Source of the DNA: Ceratobasidium sp. AG-K
Lineage: Eukaryota; Basidiomycota; Agaricomycetes; Cantharellales; Ceratobasidiaceae
Assembly (NCBI GenBank): GCA_037039685.1
Contig: JAWNGF010000014.1
Coordinates: 992,001 to 1,056,000, forward strand
Reading direction: 5' to 3'
DNA: 64,000 nucleotides
Below, in pieces: positions 1 through 9,169 of the stretch. The notes below the pieces were generated by a model. It did not search any database. It was not told the DNA's origin and saw only the letters and a list, made by a program, of their open reading frames with translations. The position numbers and the translations under genes are program-made. Within the stretch, counting starts at the first letter, position 1. Every line of letters begins with the position of its first letter.

Positions 1-3000
1 TCTCACCAAATACGCTTCAAAGCTAAGCTAGAACTAGACGTGGAGGGAAGAACCTTCAAACAAATTTTCTTTGCTATGCCTACTGGGGAAACTAAACTTA
101 TCCTAGGACTGGAATGGTTAGAAGAAGCAAACCCGGCCATCAATTGGAAAACGAAGCACATATCATGGCGGTCAGAACCCATCCAAGGAAGAACGGCCTC
201 AATAGACGACCTACCCAAAGAATTCAAGGAATTTGCCGATGTCTTCAGTGAAGAGAAATTCAAGAGAATCCCAGATCATCGACCATACGACTGCGCCATC
301 GATTTCAAGGAAGGAGCTGAACTTCCAAAACTGGCCAGACCAATCCCACTCTCTCCAGCAGAATCAATTGCACTAAGAGAATACCTGGATGAAGAAATCG
401 CAGCGGGAAAGATCCGACCAAGCAAATCACCCATTGCATCACCTTGTTTCTTTGTTAAAAAACCGATCAATCCAAAAAATCCAGGAGCAGTTTGCCAGCT
501 ACGTCTCGTTCAGGACCTCAGAGGAGTAAACGCCATTACAAAGGACAACAGATTCCCAATGCCTCTAATGGAAGACCTCCTGGATAAAATCAAGGATGCA
601 AAAATTTCCTCCAAGATTGACCTACGCATGGGTTTCAACAATATCAGAATTAGAGAAGGCGACGAATGGAAGACAGCTTTCAGAACAAAAGAAGGACTCT
701 TCAAATACATCGTCATGCCTTTTGGACTAAAAAACGCGCCCGCCATTTTCCAAAGATATATGAATCACATTTTCCATGATCTTATCGACGTATGTGTCAT
801 TGTATACATTGACAACATCCTAGTCTTCTCTAAGGACAGAAGCCAACATATCGTGGATGTCAGAAAAGTACTGAAGATCTTACTGGAGGAAAATCTTTTT
901 GCAAAGCTTCCAAAATGCGAATTCTTCGTCACCAAATTGACATATACTGGACTTGGAATCAGCGATTCGGGCATCTCTATGGAGGAAGAAAAGGTCAAAG
1001 CAATAAAGGAATGGAAGGAACCAAGAACAGTCAAACAGGTACAAGCATTCCTAGGATTCGCAAATTTCTACCGAAGATTCGTACCAAATTTCAGCCGATT
1101 AGCAAAACCCCTGACAACCTTGACAAGAAAAGAGAACAAATGGGAATGGGGAAACAATCAGCAGGAAGCATTTGAAGCCCTAAAAGCAGAAATCAGCAAG
1201 GAACCCACTCTACGCCATCCGAACCCTGACAAACCCTTCTTCTTGGAAACAGACGCAAGCGGGGTAGCAATGGGAGCAATCCTGTTGCAGAGGCAAGATG
1301 ATGGCTACCTACACCCTATTGCTTTTCTTTCAAAATCTTTCAACGAGGCTCAGCTCAACTACGACGTCCACGACAAGGAACTTATGGCAATTATAGAATC
1401 TTTAGCACACTGGAGGCTATATCTCGAAGGAACAAAGGACCCTATCACCATCTACACCGATCATAGGAACCTACAGTTCTGGAAGGAAGCAAGAACATTT
1501 AACCGTCGACACGCAAGATGGCATCAATTGCTTGCTTCCTATAACTTTGACATCATCTACCGCCCTGGAATCCTGTCATCTAAACCGGACCTATTGTCAA
1601 GACGATCAGACCATGAAGATACCCCCACGCCTGAACAAGTTATGATAGCTGTTGAAAAGGTTCAAGGGGTTTATGGGACAAGTAGACACAGACATCATAG
1701 AAACCATCAAGGAGGCTCAGGAAACAGACGAAGGGTTGGCACAAATCAAAGAAATCTGCAAATCGAGGGAAACGCTACCAAAGGCCCTACAACACAGTGC
1801 AAAAGATTACGATTTCAAGGAGGGACTATTATGGTTCAAGGGAAGGATTTACGTGCCGGAAGATAAGGAATCTAGGCTGGCCATCATGCGAGTTCACCAT
1901 GACTCAAAAATCGCAGGTCATCAAGGACAAGCTAGAACTTTGGAACTAATATTGAGAAGATACTTCTGGCCGGGAATGAAACAAAGCGTAAACAGATACG
2001 TGGAATCCTGTGAAACTTGCCAACGAACAAAGGGATTGAAATCGATAGTTCCAGTCAAGCCTCTAGAAATTCCAGAAGGACCATGGGAAGACATAGCGTT
2101 TGACTTTGTGGTGAAGCTACCAAAGTCCAGAGGATCAGATAGCATCTTAGTAGTGGTGGACCGATTCTCAAGAATGGCGCACTTCATACCCTGCAAAGAA
2201 TCTCACACGGCAAGCGACCTTGCAAACCTTTTTGTCACAAATGTTTGGAAACTACACGGCTTTCCAAAAAGCACGATCTCAGACCAAGGGACTACTTTCA
2301 ACTCCAAACTTATGAAAGCCATCTATGAGAAAATTGGAACTAGCCCAGGTTTCAGTACTGCCTACCACCCCCAAACTGATGGAATAACGGAGAGAATCAA
2401 TCAATGGATGGAAGGCTGGCTATGATCATTTGTCAACTACTGGCAGGATGATTGGGCGGACTTGTTACCAATTGCGGAATTCAGCTATAATCTACAGAAG
2501 CACCGTGTAACGGGTAGTTCCCCTTTCGAAATTGTCTATGGCAGGGAACCACTGTGGAATGTCTCAGCAGACGAATCAGCGGTTCCGGAAGCAAACAACA
2601 TCACGGAAAAATGGCGTAAAATCCACAATGAAGCAATCGCGTCAATGGAAAGCCAAAAACTCCCAGAAGAAAAACCAAAGAACGAGTACCAAGAAGGAGA
2701 TCTAGTATGGCTGTTGGGAAAGAACATTCAAACAAAACGACCATCAAAAAAACTGGATAACAAAAAGCACGGGCCTTTTGTTGTGAAGCGACGGATAGGG
2801 TCACACGCTTATGAGCTCGATTTGCCGGCAACAATGAGGGTACACCCTGTTTTTCACATCAATTTACTTAGCCCTTACAAAGAAGACACCGAATTCAGCC
2901 ATAACCAACCCCGTCCACCGCCGATCATAACAGAAGAGGGAGAGGAAGAATATGAAGTAGAGAAGATTCTGGACTGGAAAGAGACAAAGGACGGTCTTTT

Positions 3001-3685
3001 TTACAGGGTCAGGTGGAAGGGCTATGGAAGTGAAGAAGACACGGAACAAAGGGCGGAAGATTTTGGCCACCTTTCAAAGATCATCAAGGACCTTCTACGC
3101 CGACACCCCGAAGCTCCCACGCCATCCAACTACGTTCCGGGGAAGATAAAAGGCAGAAGGGGCGAAACCAGTAGTGTCACCTGCAAAACTTGCAACTACT
3201 CCAACCTTCACTCATCGCTCTACTCTCTAAATCTTCTCTGTCACCAACAATGCCTGCCGTCACACGCTCCACCATCGCCAACAACCTCACCCGTGTCCTT
3301 GACGGACCAGCATTCGCTACGGCGAGAATCCTCAACGCTGGAGACGCTCTCTATCTCTTCAAAAGGTCCCAACAAAGCTCGGGCAGAATGCACTTCAGGG
3401 CCTCGGACGACATCCTCCACTCAGACCTGGGGGAATTCCAGTGGGTCGGGAAAAAATGGCCGACACGCATGCAGCTCCTACGAAAGGACATATTTGTCTG
3501 CCGGGGGTGTGCCGCATTCCAGGTCTCGGAGGTCGTACTCCTCTCCACCCATATGCTCAGGGTGGTTGAATGGGGACAAGAAGGAGCGTACTCGAGCGAG
3601 TGGGTACCAGGTTACGACGGAAGGCAGCCAACACTCCGACCTAGATGGAACGATGCCTGGGACGCCAACTACGAGAGGGACCTGA
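1..3685 (+). pseudogene. E1 pol pseudogene (PR-RT-RNaseH-IN-chromodomain)
   Basis: Frames 40-1866, 1652-2425 and 2462-3685 together match the single 1304-aa pol of E2. Visible parts are RT (FFVKK, then QDLRGVN), RNase H (ETDASG, DKELMAI, TDHRN), the integrase zinc domain (C-x2-C of CETCQ) and core (SDQGT, TDGITE), and a chromodomain-like stretch near 2940-3110. Three lesions are visible: a frameshift around 1650-1670, a TGA at 2423-2425 where E4 has CGA, and the RT YIDD box reading YIDN near 810-815. The Asp-to-Asn change and the stop are both CpG transitions. Such a Pol cannot be active. After the chromodomain the pol frame runs on for about 430 nt over ORF3 and is probably not selected there. 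Confidence 0.93.
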
Positions 3686-4014
3686 GCGACTGGAGGATGG
3701 AAAGGGGCCAATACCAGAAGGAGAAGATCGACTGGGAACCCTTTTGGTGGAAGAAAGAGGAGACTGATGTGTCGGCATGGAAGGAGGCGGAGCCCGATGT
3801 GCGACAGTGGGACAAGGGGTTTGTGGAGGCTCAGGAAAGGGTTTTGGACTGGTCCAAGGCCGATTGGACAAGGGAGGAGACATGGGAAGAATGGGAAAAG
3901 TTCTTGGATGAACCAGGAAATACCGCGTTCAATCCCATCGACCTGTCCTTGGAGGAGGATGAAGGGCTCGAGGAGTTTATGCTGAAAAAAGGGAAGGACT
4001 GCGTGGTGCAGTAA
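3250..4014 (+). CDS. E1 ORF3: Trp-rich protein with C-terminal SIM-like motif, overlapping pol
   Basis: A 254-aa frame starts at MPAVTRST and overlaps the pol tail in another frame. It has the same length (765 nt) in E1, E2 and E4. The N-terminal 120 residues are a mixed alpha/beta-looking domain. The second half is very rich in Trp spaced about 8-12 residues apart among Glu/Lys. The end reads NPIDLSLEEDEG, hydrophobic residues followed by acids as in a SUMO-interacting motif. It is still open in E1 although pol is dead. I do not recognise the family. It could be an accessory retrotransposon protein or a captured host fragment. How it is translated (splicing, reinitiation) is not visible. Confidence 0.6.
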   Translation: MPAVTRSTIANNLTRVLDGPAFATARILNAGDALYLFKRSQQSSGRMHFRASDDILHSDLGEFQWVGKKWPTRMQLLRKDIFVCRGCAAFQVSEVVLLSTHMLRVVEWGQEGAYSSEWVPGYDGRQPTLRPRWNDAWDANYERDLSDWRMERGQYQKEKIDWEPFWWKKEETDVSAWKEAEPDVRQWDKGFVEAQERVLDWSKADWTREETWEEWEKFLDEPGNTAFNPIDLSLEEDEGLEEFMLKKGKDCVVQ

Positions 4015-4055
4015 GTCCATTCAGGTCCCCCAAATGGACTCATAGGGGGGAGTAA

Positions 4056-4512
4056 TGTCTTGAGCCAGCTCACTCCATCGGACTCGACTGTTGTCTCGCC
4101 CGCCTGTTCCCTTCCTTTGTGTTTACGTTCCGTTTCCGTTCGCCGCGTTGCCACCTTCTTGTGGTTTTTCTGTTACATTGTGTAACGCGGCTGTGCTTTG
4201 TACAAGTCATGTCTGTTCATACAGCATGACTCACACGGACACTCCTGACTGGCTGTTATGTATGACTCGTGTGGCTGTGCCTTGTATGACTCGGCCACTT
4301 CTTGTTTATATATAGAGGACCAACAAGCCTGGTAACCCCAGCTTGTTTTGTCTCGTCAAAACATCCCCTCTGAGTGACACTTAGAACCACCCCTACCCTC
4401 AAGAGCCTACAGACGCTTAAGTGTGTTGCGGTTCAAGAGGTCATTTAGGTCTTAGTGCCGTCCACTCTCCATCGCGGCTTGTCTCATAGCCACCAAGAAG
4501 AAGCTTACGACA
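4056..4512 (+). repeat. E1 3' LTR (457 bp)
   Basis: It begins TGTCTTGAGC and ends GCTTACGACA, and aligns along its length with the E2 LTRs. A purine-rich tract (GGGGGGAGTAA) just upstream is the polypurine tract. A TATA-like stretch (tatatatag) lies near 4307-4316. The inner end of the terminal repeat has changed from TGTCGT to TGTCTT. Confidence 0.93.
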
Positions 4513-5249
4513 TGAGGTTGATTTTATTACTGCATTAATTGCTAGCTTGCCCAAAAGCTGGGACTCATTCACTCAATCAATCAGCTTTAACATCAACCAA
4601 CAGGACCTAAACAAGCAAGCCAACCAGATAGGTGACATTAGAGCCTGAATTATGGCTGAAGCACACAGACAAACTACCAGAAACACAGGTAACAATGCAT
4701 TCCATGGAAACACAAAGCCCAGGCACCCCAAGTTCATGAAGAACAACCCTAATCACCAGCCTGCACCCCAATCACCCAACAAATCAAACTCTAAATGCAA
4801 CAACTGCAGTTGCATTGGCCAATGGGCAGCTGAATGTTGACAGCTGGGAGGAAGTGCATACAAGAAGAATGCAAACAATGAGTAGGACCGTCTGCAAAGA
4901 AAGTTTAACACACCAGCAAGACACAAGAACCGCAATAACCAAGCACATATAGCCATTGAAAACAATGCACCAACCAATAGTTATGCCTTCTAGGCATTGG
5001 ACCACAATGATACATCATTCCTGAGCCATCTTAGTGGTGCATGGATAGCCAATAATGGATCAACTACTCACATTGCAAACAATCAGAATGCATTCATTGA
5101 CTATATGCATGCACAAGGAACCATTACTGGTGTCAGCAGCAAGGAAGCCATAATTGGCAGGGGCACCATGCCTATTAGAAGTACCATTCATCAGCATGGG
5201 AACCAATCGAAAATTTTGATGCTTTGTGATGTTGCTCACAGACCCATGT
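4513..5249 (+). pseudogene. Ty1/copia gag-protease remnant (left fragment of the host copia element)
   Basis: After the E1 LTR the reading resumes in a copia Gag, with LPKSWDSF near 4548, then a decayed zinc knuckle (CNNC..C near 4796-4840) and the protease region near 5035 (WIANNGSTTHI, normally WIxDSGxTxH). The protease catalytic Asp is Asn here, and several stops interrupt the frame. The reading stops at the left edge of E3 (5250) and continues at 20776. The joined codons read through a typical copia stretch before the GAG-pre-integrase domain, so the two pieces are one element. Confidence 0.85.
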
Positions 5250-5692
5250 TGTCACAACCCTAGTTGAACCTTGGAGGCCGAGACTCCACAGGCAGTGAGG
5301 ATGGGGGTTGGGGTGACAACAAGGGTCAAATGTATGGCGCTTAGGCCTAAGCGAGTCACACAATGAGTGATGGGGAAAACAACAAGAGAACAAGTCTTGT
5401 AGGGACAAGACTTGGGTTGCTGGTATATATACTGTCTAGTGTGGCTATGTACAATAGATAGAAGGCGACAAGGGAGAGAACAAGGAAAAAGCAAGAGTCC
5501 AAGGGAAGCACAGGCAAGACAAAGGACACAAGATAAGTCCATGGCAAACAAGGCAGAGAGAAGACGTGCCAGGCAGGTATGTCCCGTGACCATGGCTTAC
5601 AGAAAGGCGACTAAATGCGCCAAGGCGAGAAGAACGAGACCAAACACAAGACAAACAGGAAAGGAAACAAGGAAAGATAAAAGGTTGTGACA
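5250..5692 (-). repeat. E3 3' LTR (443 bp)
   Basis: It is nearly identical to 20333-20775 with perfect TGTCACAACC/GGTTGTGACA ends. The purine-rich PPT (minus strand, read from plus ctacccccc at 5693-5701) adjoins it. ORFs found inside this repeat on either strand are LTR sequence, not genes. Confidence 0.93.
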
Positions 5693-5715
5693 CTACCCCC
5701 CCTTCTAGGTCAGGC

Positions 5716-6189
5716 TCACTCCACCAGCACAAACTCCTCAGTGTCATTAAATACAAAGGGGTCCTCAGCTGACCCTGTCCCTGTCCACACCCCATAATCC
5801 TCCTCGTCATCTGTCAAATCAATTACCACCCCCTCCCTAACCTCTAGGTTGACAGTGAGGTTGACTATTGCAAATGGGTCACCTCCAAGACGGACCTTGC
5901 AAGACCTGTCCAGGATCTCAAGGGCGTTGTGGATGTTGTCAGCTGTGTAGGCAATCCAGTTGGGCCAGCAAACAAGGGGGCGACCAACAAACAACCTAGG
6001 TGCCTCTCCTGACCAGTAGCGTGCGGATACGATAAAGTAGAAGTGTTGGCGCATGCCGGGATGCCTGTACATGCCTTGCTCCTGGGGGGGTACAACTTCG
6101 AGGGACCGCTTGAAGGCGGCCGAGCAGGTGTAAAGGTTGTGGTAGACCCGGACCATGACTGAGTTGGTGGATTGGCATTGAGAGGACAT
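5716..6189 (-). CDS. E3 ORF3: small accessory ORF with canonical SIM, overlapping pol end
   Basis: A 157-aa frame begins MSSQCQST and overlaps the E3 pol tail in another frame. It has basic and aromatic N-terminal parts and a very acidic C-terminus. Near its end stands VVIDLTDDEED, a textbook SUMO-interacting pattern of hydrophobic residues followed by acids. Its position matches ORF3 of the E1/E2/E4 family, although overall sequence similarity is weak at best. The frame is uninterrupted, whereas gag and pol of E3 carry stops. The function is unknown; binding to SUMOylated host proteins is inference from the motif alone. Confidence 0.55.
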   Translation of the reverse strand: MSSQCQSTNSVMVRVYHNLYTCSAAFKRSLEVVPPQEQGMYRHPGMRQHFYFIVSARYWSGEAPRLFVGRPLVCWPNWIAYTADNIHNALEILDRSCKVRLGGDPFAIVNLTVNLEVREGVVIDLTDDEEDYGVWTGTGSAEDPFVFNDTEEFVLVE

Positions 6190-6692
6190 GGTGCAGCAAG
6201 TGAAGTGGGAGTTGAGGGTTGTAGCATATGACTGGAGTAGGTAAAAGTTTTTTGATGAGGGACTTGGATCCCAGCAGCCTCTTTTATACACTTAGAACGC
6301 CTAATGGGCCGTTCTTCCTTGTTATCGGCTGCCAAGTCATCCCTTGTTTCCTCATGGCAATGCTTCCTGGTAACTCTGGAGACTTCTTTGATGGCGTCTG
6401 GATGTTCCTTGTGGAACTCATTAATGAGTTCTGATGCATTGCCAAGGTTCTCCAAGGGTTCCCAAGAGTCATGTTCCGCAGTGTAGCCCTTCCATTTGAC
6501 AAAATACTTCAGGATTCCTTTCTCCAATTTGGAACTTTGGATGCATTGTACCTCATATTCTTCTTTGCCTTCTGGTGTCTCGATTGGTGGGGGTGGATCC
6601 ACATGGCGGCCCTCAATTTCATCTTCCTCGTATTTGGCTAGGTGTGATACATTGATTACTGGATGCATGGTCATAGAAGGTGGGAGTTGTAG
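5865..6692 (-). pseudogene. E3 pol C-terminal part with chromodomain (separated by E2)
   Basis: The minus strand reads PPSMTMHPVINVSHLAKY, the usual Ty3 integrase C-terminal motif. A good chromodomain follows (VKWKGYTAEHDSWEPLENL). It joins seamlessly to the integrase at 13917 once E2 and one TGTAG are removed. In this element class the chromodomain steers integration toward marked chromatin. After it the frame continues over ORF3 as a low-complexity tail to 5865. Confidence 0.88.
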
Positions 6693-7148
6693 TGTCGTGA
6701 GCTAGCTCACTCCATCGGACTCGCCCACCGTCTTGCCCGCCTGTCTCCCTCTTTGTGTTATGTTCCCCATTTCCGTTTGCCGCGTTGCCACTTTCTTGTG
6801 GTTATTCTGTTACATTGTGTAACGCGGCTGTGCTTTGTACAAGTCATGTCTGTTCATACAGCATGACTCACATGGACACTCCTGACTGGCTGTTTTGTAT
6901 GACTCGTGTGGCTGCGCCTTGTATGACTCGGCCCCTTGGTGAATATATATAGAGGACCAACAAGCCTGGCAACCCCAGCTTGTTTTGTCTCGTCAAAACA
7001 TCCCCTCGAGTGACACTTTGAACCACCCCTACCCTCAAGAGCATACAGACACTTAAGTGTGTTGTGGTTCAAGAGGTCACTTAGGTCTTAGTGCCGTCCA
7101 CTCTCCATCGCGGCTTGTCTCATAGCCACCAGGAGGAAGCTTACGACA
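6693..7148 (+). repeat. E2 5' LTR
   Basis: It runs from TGTCGTGAGC to GCTTACGACA with 6-bp perfect inverted ends. A TATA-like tract (aatatatatag) is at about 6942-6952, about 25-35 nt before the self-priming sequence at 6977-6988, which is the expected place for the transcript start. Confidence 0.95.
6942..6988 (+). promoter_or_regulatory. E2 LTR TATA box and probable transcript start / self-primer
   Basis: The TATA tract at 6942-6952 is followed by AGCTTGTTTTGT (6977-6988). This 12-mer is exactly complementary to the PBS at 7151-7162. If transcription starts here, the RNA 5' end can fold back as primer, as in Tf1-type elements. Confidence 0.6.
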
Positions 7149-7150
7149 TT

Positions 7151-7162
7151 ACAAAACAAGCT
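7151..7162 (+). promoter_or_regulatory. E2 primer binding site (self-priming type)
   Basis: ACAAAACAAGCT lies two bases after the LTR end. It is the exact reverse complement of 6977-6988 inside the LTR. This points to self-priming; I could not search tRNA 3' ends. Confidence 0.65.
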
Positions 7163-7169
7163 TAACAAC

Positions 7170-9167
7170 ATGTCTATTCAAGAAGATGGAGGATCACGTC
7201 CTTCATCCGCTATATCAACAAGGAGAGGACCCAGTCAAGCAGCAAGGCCCACAGGATCACTAAACGAACAAGATATCGCACAAGCTCAAGCGGGAGGCCC
7301 TGCCCGATCGCGCCCCCAAAGTCAAACATCAATGCCGGGAGCTTTCGGCATTCCGGACATAACAACGGTACAAGAGGAAGAACCCACCATCACAAATAGA
7401 GAACCAGGGGACCTCACGAATGACCCTACTCCAGCTGTAATTCGTATTCCAACTGCTACTCCAGGGCCATCACGTCCCTTGTGGCCGTTAGGAACTAGAA
7501 GACAGTTCTTTTCTCCCCAACCCGAAGCTCATGGAGGCGTATCGCTTGTTCCCATTAGACCTCCCCCTACACCACACGTTCCCAATGTCCCTACGGTTCC
7601 TCAAATTGGAGGAACCGTCACCAACGTAGGACCAATTCCAGTGGCTTCCCAGCCAGTTACACCGGCAATTCCAGCACCACCATATATCCCAGGTTACTCC
7701 GAGCAACCAGGCCCGGTACAACAAAGCACCGGTGATCCTGGAAGCTCAAGTTCAAGCTCCAGTTCTAGCAGCAGGACTGTAATCAGCAATTTAGATGACC
7801 TAGACAACCTTCTAGAAGGAAGACACAACGCTACCCTTAGGGTTATAGACGGAATGAGGGTCACTATAGATCGAAGGCTTAGTGGCCTAGAACAAGCCAC
7901 GCAGGTTCTAGCAAACAACCAGCAAATCTTTAACGACTCCATCAACACCCTACAAGGAACCTTAACAGACATTCTGAACTCGGCAAGAAATGGCGAACAT
8001 AATTCCTTTCTAGTCGGCCAAGACGTAACCCGCCTTCGAAATGAAGTCACCAACACCCAAGGACTAGTGAATAACGTACGCGAAGAACTCAATACTACCA
8101 GACAAGCACAACTCGAATGGAACGAGGCAGTAACACAAGGACTAGAAACCTTACGACAGGAAGGAGCATCCTTCGCTACCAAAATTACGGAAGTCCAGGA
8201 AACCATCAACAATATGCGAGAAGAAATGGACGAAGCATCTCTACATGGAATCCCCTCTAGGCGATCAAATTCTCCACCTCATCCAGATGCGGAATCTACC
8301 AGGATCAACGAATTAGAATTAAGAATCCAACGGCTGACCGAAAACCCAAACACTGGTGGTGGACCACGTCGTCCCAAAGTGACTCGTCCAGAAGCCTTCG
8401 ACGGAAAGAAAGGGGAAGGTGCCGAAATGTTCATCACACAAATGGAAAGCTACTTTGTACGCCTAGGCGACCAATACACTTCCAGCGAAGAAAGGATCCG
8501 CGAAGCCCTAGCAAACTTCAAATCCAAGAACAAAGCTGCCACTCACTGGGCACAAGTACTCTTACGATCGCTCAACCAAAGGGAAAATAACCAAAACCTT
8601 GCCTCATGGGAAAGTTTCAAGGCACACTTCATGGAACAGTTCAGCGACCCCAACAAAAAAGCTAAAGCCGAAATCGATATCCGAAAGTGCAAACAGAACA
8701 ATGCAGTAGCAAACTATGCTTCTGAATTCCGTTACTTATTGGTCGACGTCAACTGGGGACAAGAAGCTCTAATCAACCAATTCAAGGAAGGACTGAAGCC
8801 TGAAGTAAAGACCGAACTTGCTCGATTTGAATTAACCCTGATTAACAAGGACGGAACGGAGCGGGAGCTGTCACTAGACCGGTGGATCTCTATCGCAATC
8901 TCTATTGACCAGAAATTGCAACAAATCAAGACCTCCACAGGAAAGAAAGCAGCCCAACCAACCGCTAGCGGACAATCCTCTACAAAACGACTACCCGACG
9001 AAGTATACAAAGCAAGGATAGCAAGCAACCGCTGCTTGAAGTGCGGGCAAGAAGGACACCGGTCATTCAAATGCCCGTCCAAGGAATGGATAACAACGGA
9101 ACCCAGCGTTAAAGGAAGGGAGGCAACAATTATGGAAGATTCGGGAAAAGAAGGGGTCTCCCTCTAA
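7170..9167 (+). CDS. E2 Gag
   Basis: A 665-aa Gag starts at the ATG just after the PBS. The N-terminal 200 residues are Pro/Ser/Thr-rich and disordered, with a Ser run near residues 190-200. Residues of about 205-400 look like a coiled coil (repeated heptads, Gln/Asn-rich). A retrotransposon gag capsid domain follows (EAFDGKKGEGAEMFITQ, then WAQVLL and FMEQFSDPNKK). One CCHC zinc knuckle (CLKCGQEGHRSFKC) is near the C-terminus for RNA binding. The stop TAA (9165-9167) is followed at once by pol in the -1 frame. E4 has the same gene with two stops. Confidence 0.93.
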   Translation: MSIQEDGGSRPSSAISTRRGPSQAARPTGSLNEQDIAQAQAGGPARSRPQSQTSMPGAFGIPDITTVQEEEPTITNREPGDLTNDPTPAVIRIPTATPGPSRPLWPLGTRRQFFSPQPEAHGGVSLVPIRPPPTPHVPNVPTVPQIGGTVTNVGPIPVASQPVTPAIPAPPYIPGYSEQPGPVQQSTGDPGSSSSSSSSSSRTVISNLDDLDNLLEGRHNATLRVIDGMRVTIDRRLSGLEQATQVLANNQQIFNDSINTLQGTLTDILNSARNGEHNSFLVGQDVTRLRNEVTNTQGLVNNVREELNTTRQAQLEWNEAVTQGLETLRQEGASFATKITEVQETINNMREEMDEASLHGIPSRRSNSPPHPDAESTRINELELRIQRLTENPNTGGGPRRPKVTRPEAFDGKKGEGAEMFITQMESYFVRLGDQYTSSEERIREALANFKSKNKAATHWAQVLLRSLNQRENNQNLASWESFKAHFMEQFSDPNKKAKAEIDIRKCKQNNAVANYASEFRYLLVDVNWGQEALINQFKEGLKPEVKTELARFELTLINKDGTERELSLDRWISIAISIDQKLQQIKTSTGKKAAQPTASGQSSTKRLPDEVYKARIASNRCLKCGQEGHRSFKCPSKEWITTEPSVKGREATIMEDSGKEGVSL

Positions 9168-9169
9168 CT

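Larger units (their letters stand above)
1..4512 (+). mobile_element. Ty3/gypsy chromodomain LTR retrotransposon E1, 3' part (5' end outside window)
   Basis: From the first base the sequence is closely similar to the pol of the complete copy E2 (position 1 here equals about 9400 there). It runs protease, RT, RNase H, integrase, chromodomain, extra ORF, then a 3' LTR. The copy is dead: it has a frameshift near 1650, a TGA at 2423-2425 and a lost RT catalytic Asp. It lies in a Ty1/copia gag that resumes at 4513. The 5' half, the 5' LTR and the left target duplication are outside the window. Confidence 0.95.

Noticed and set aside
5412..5690. ORFs of 90-120 codons inside the E3 LTRs (also 20495-20776) and 60-75-codon ORFs inside the E1/E2/E4 LTRs
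   Set aside because: They repeat in every LTR copy, lie in untranslated LTR sequence and show no domain.
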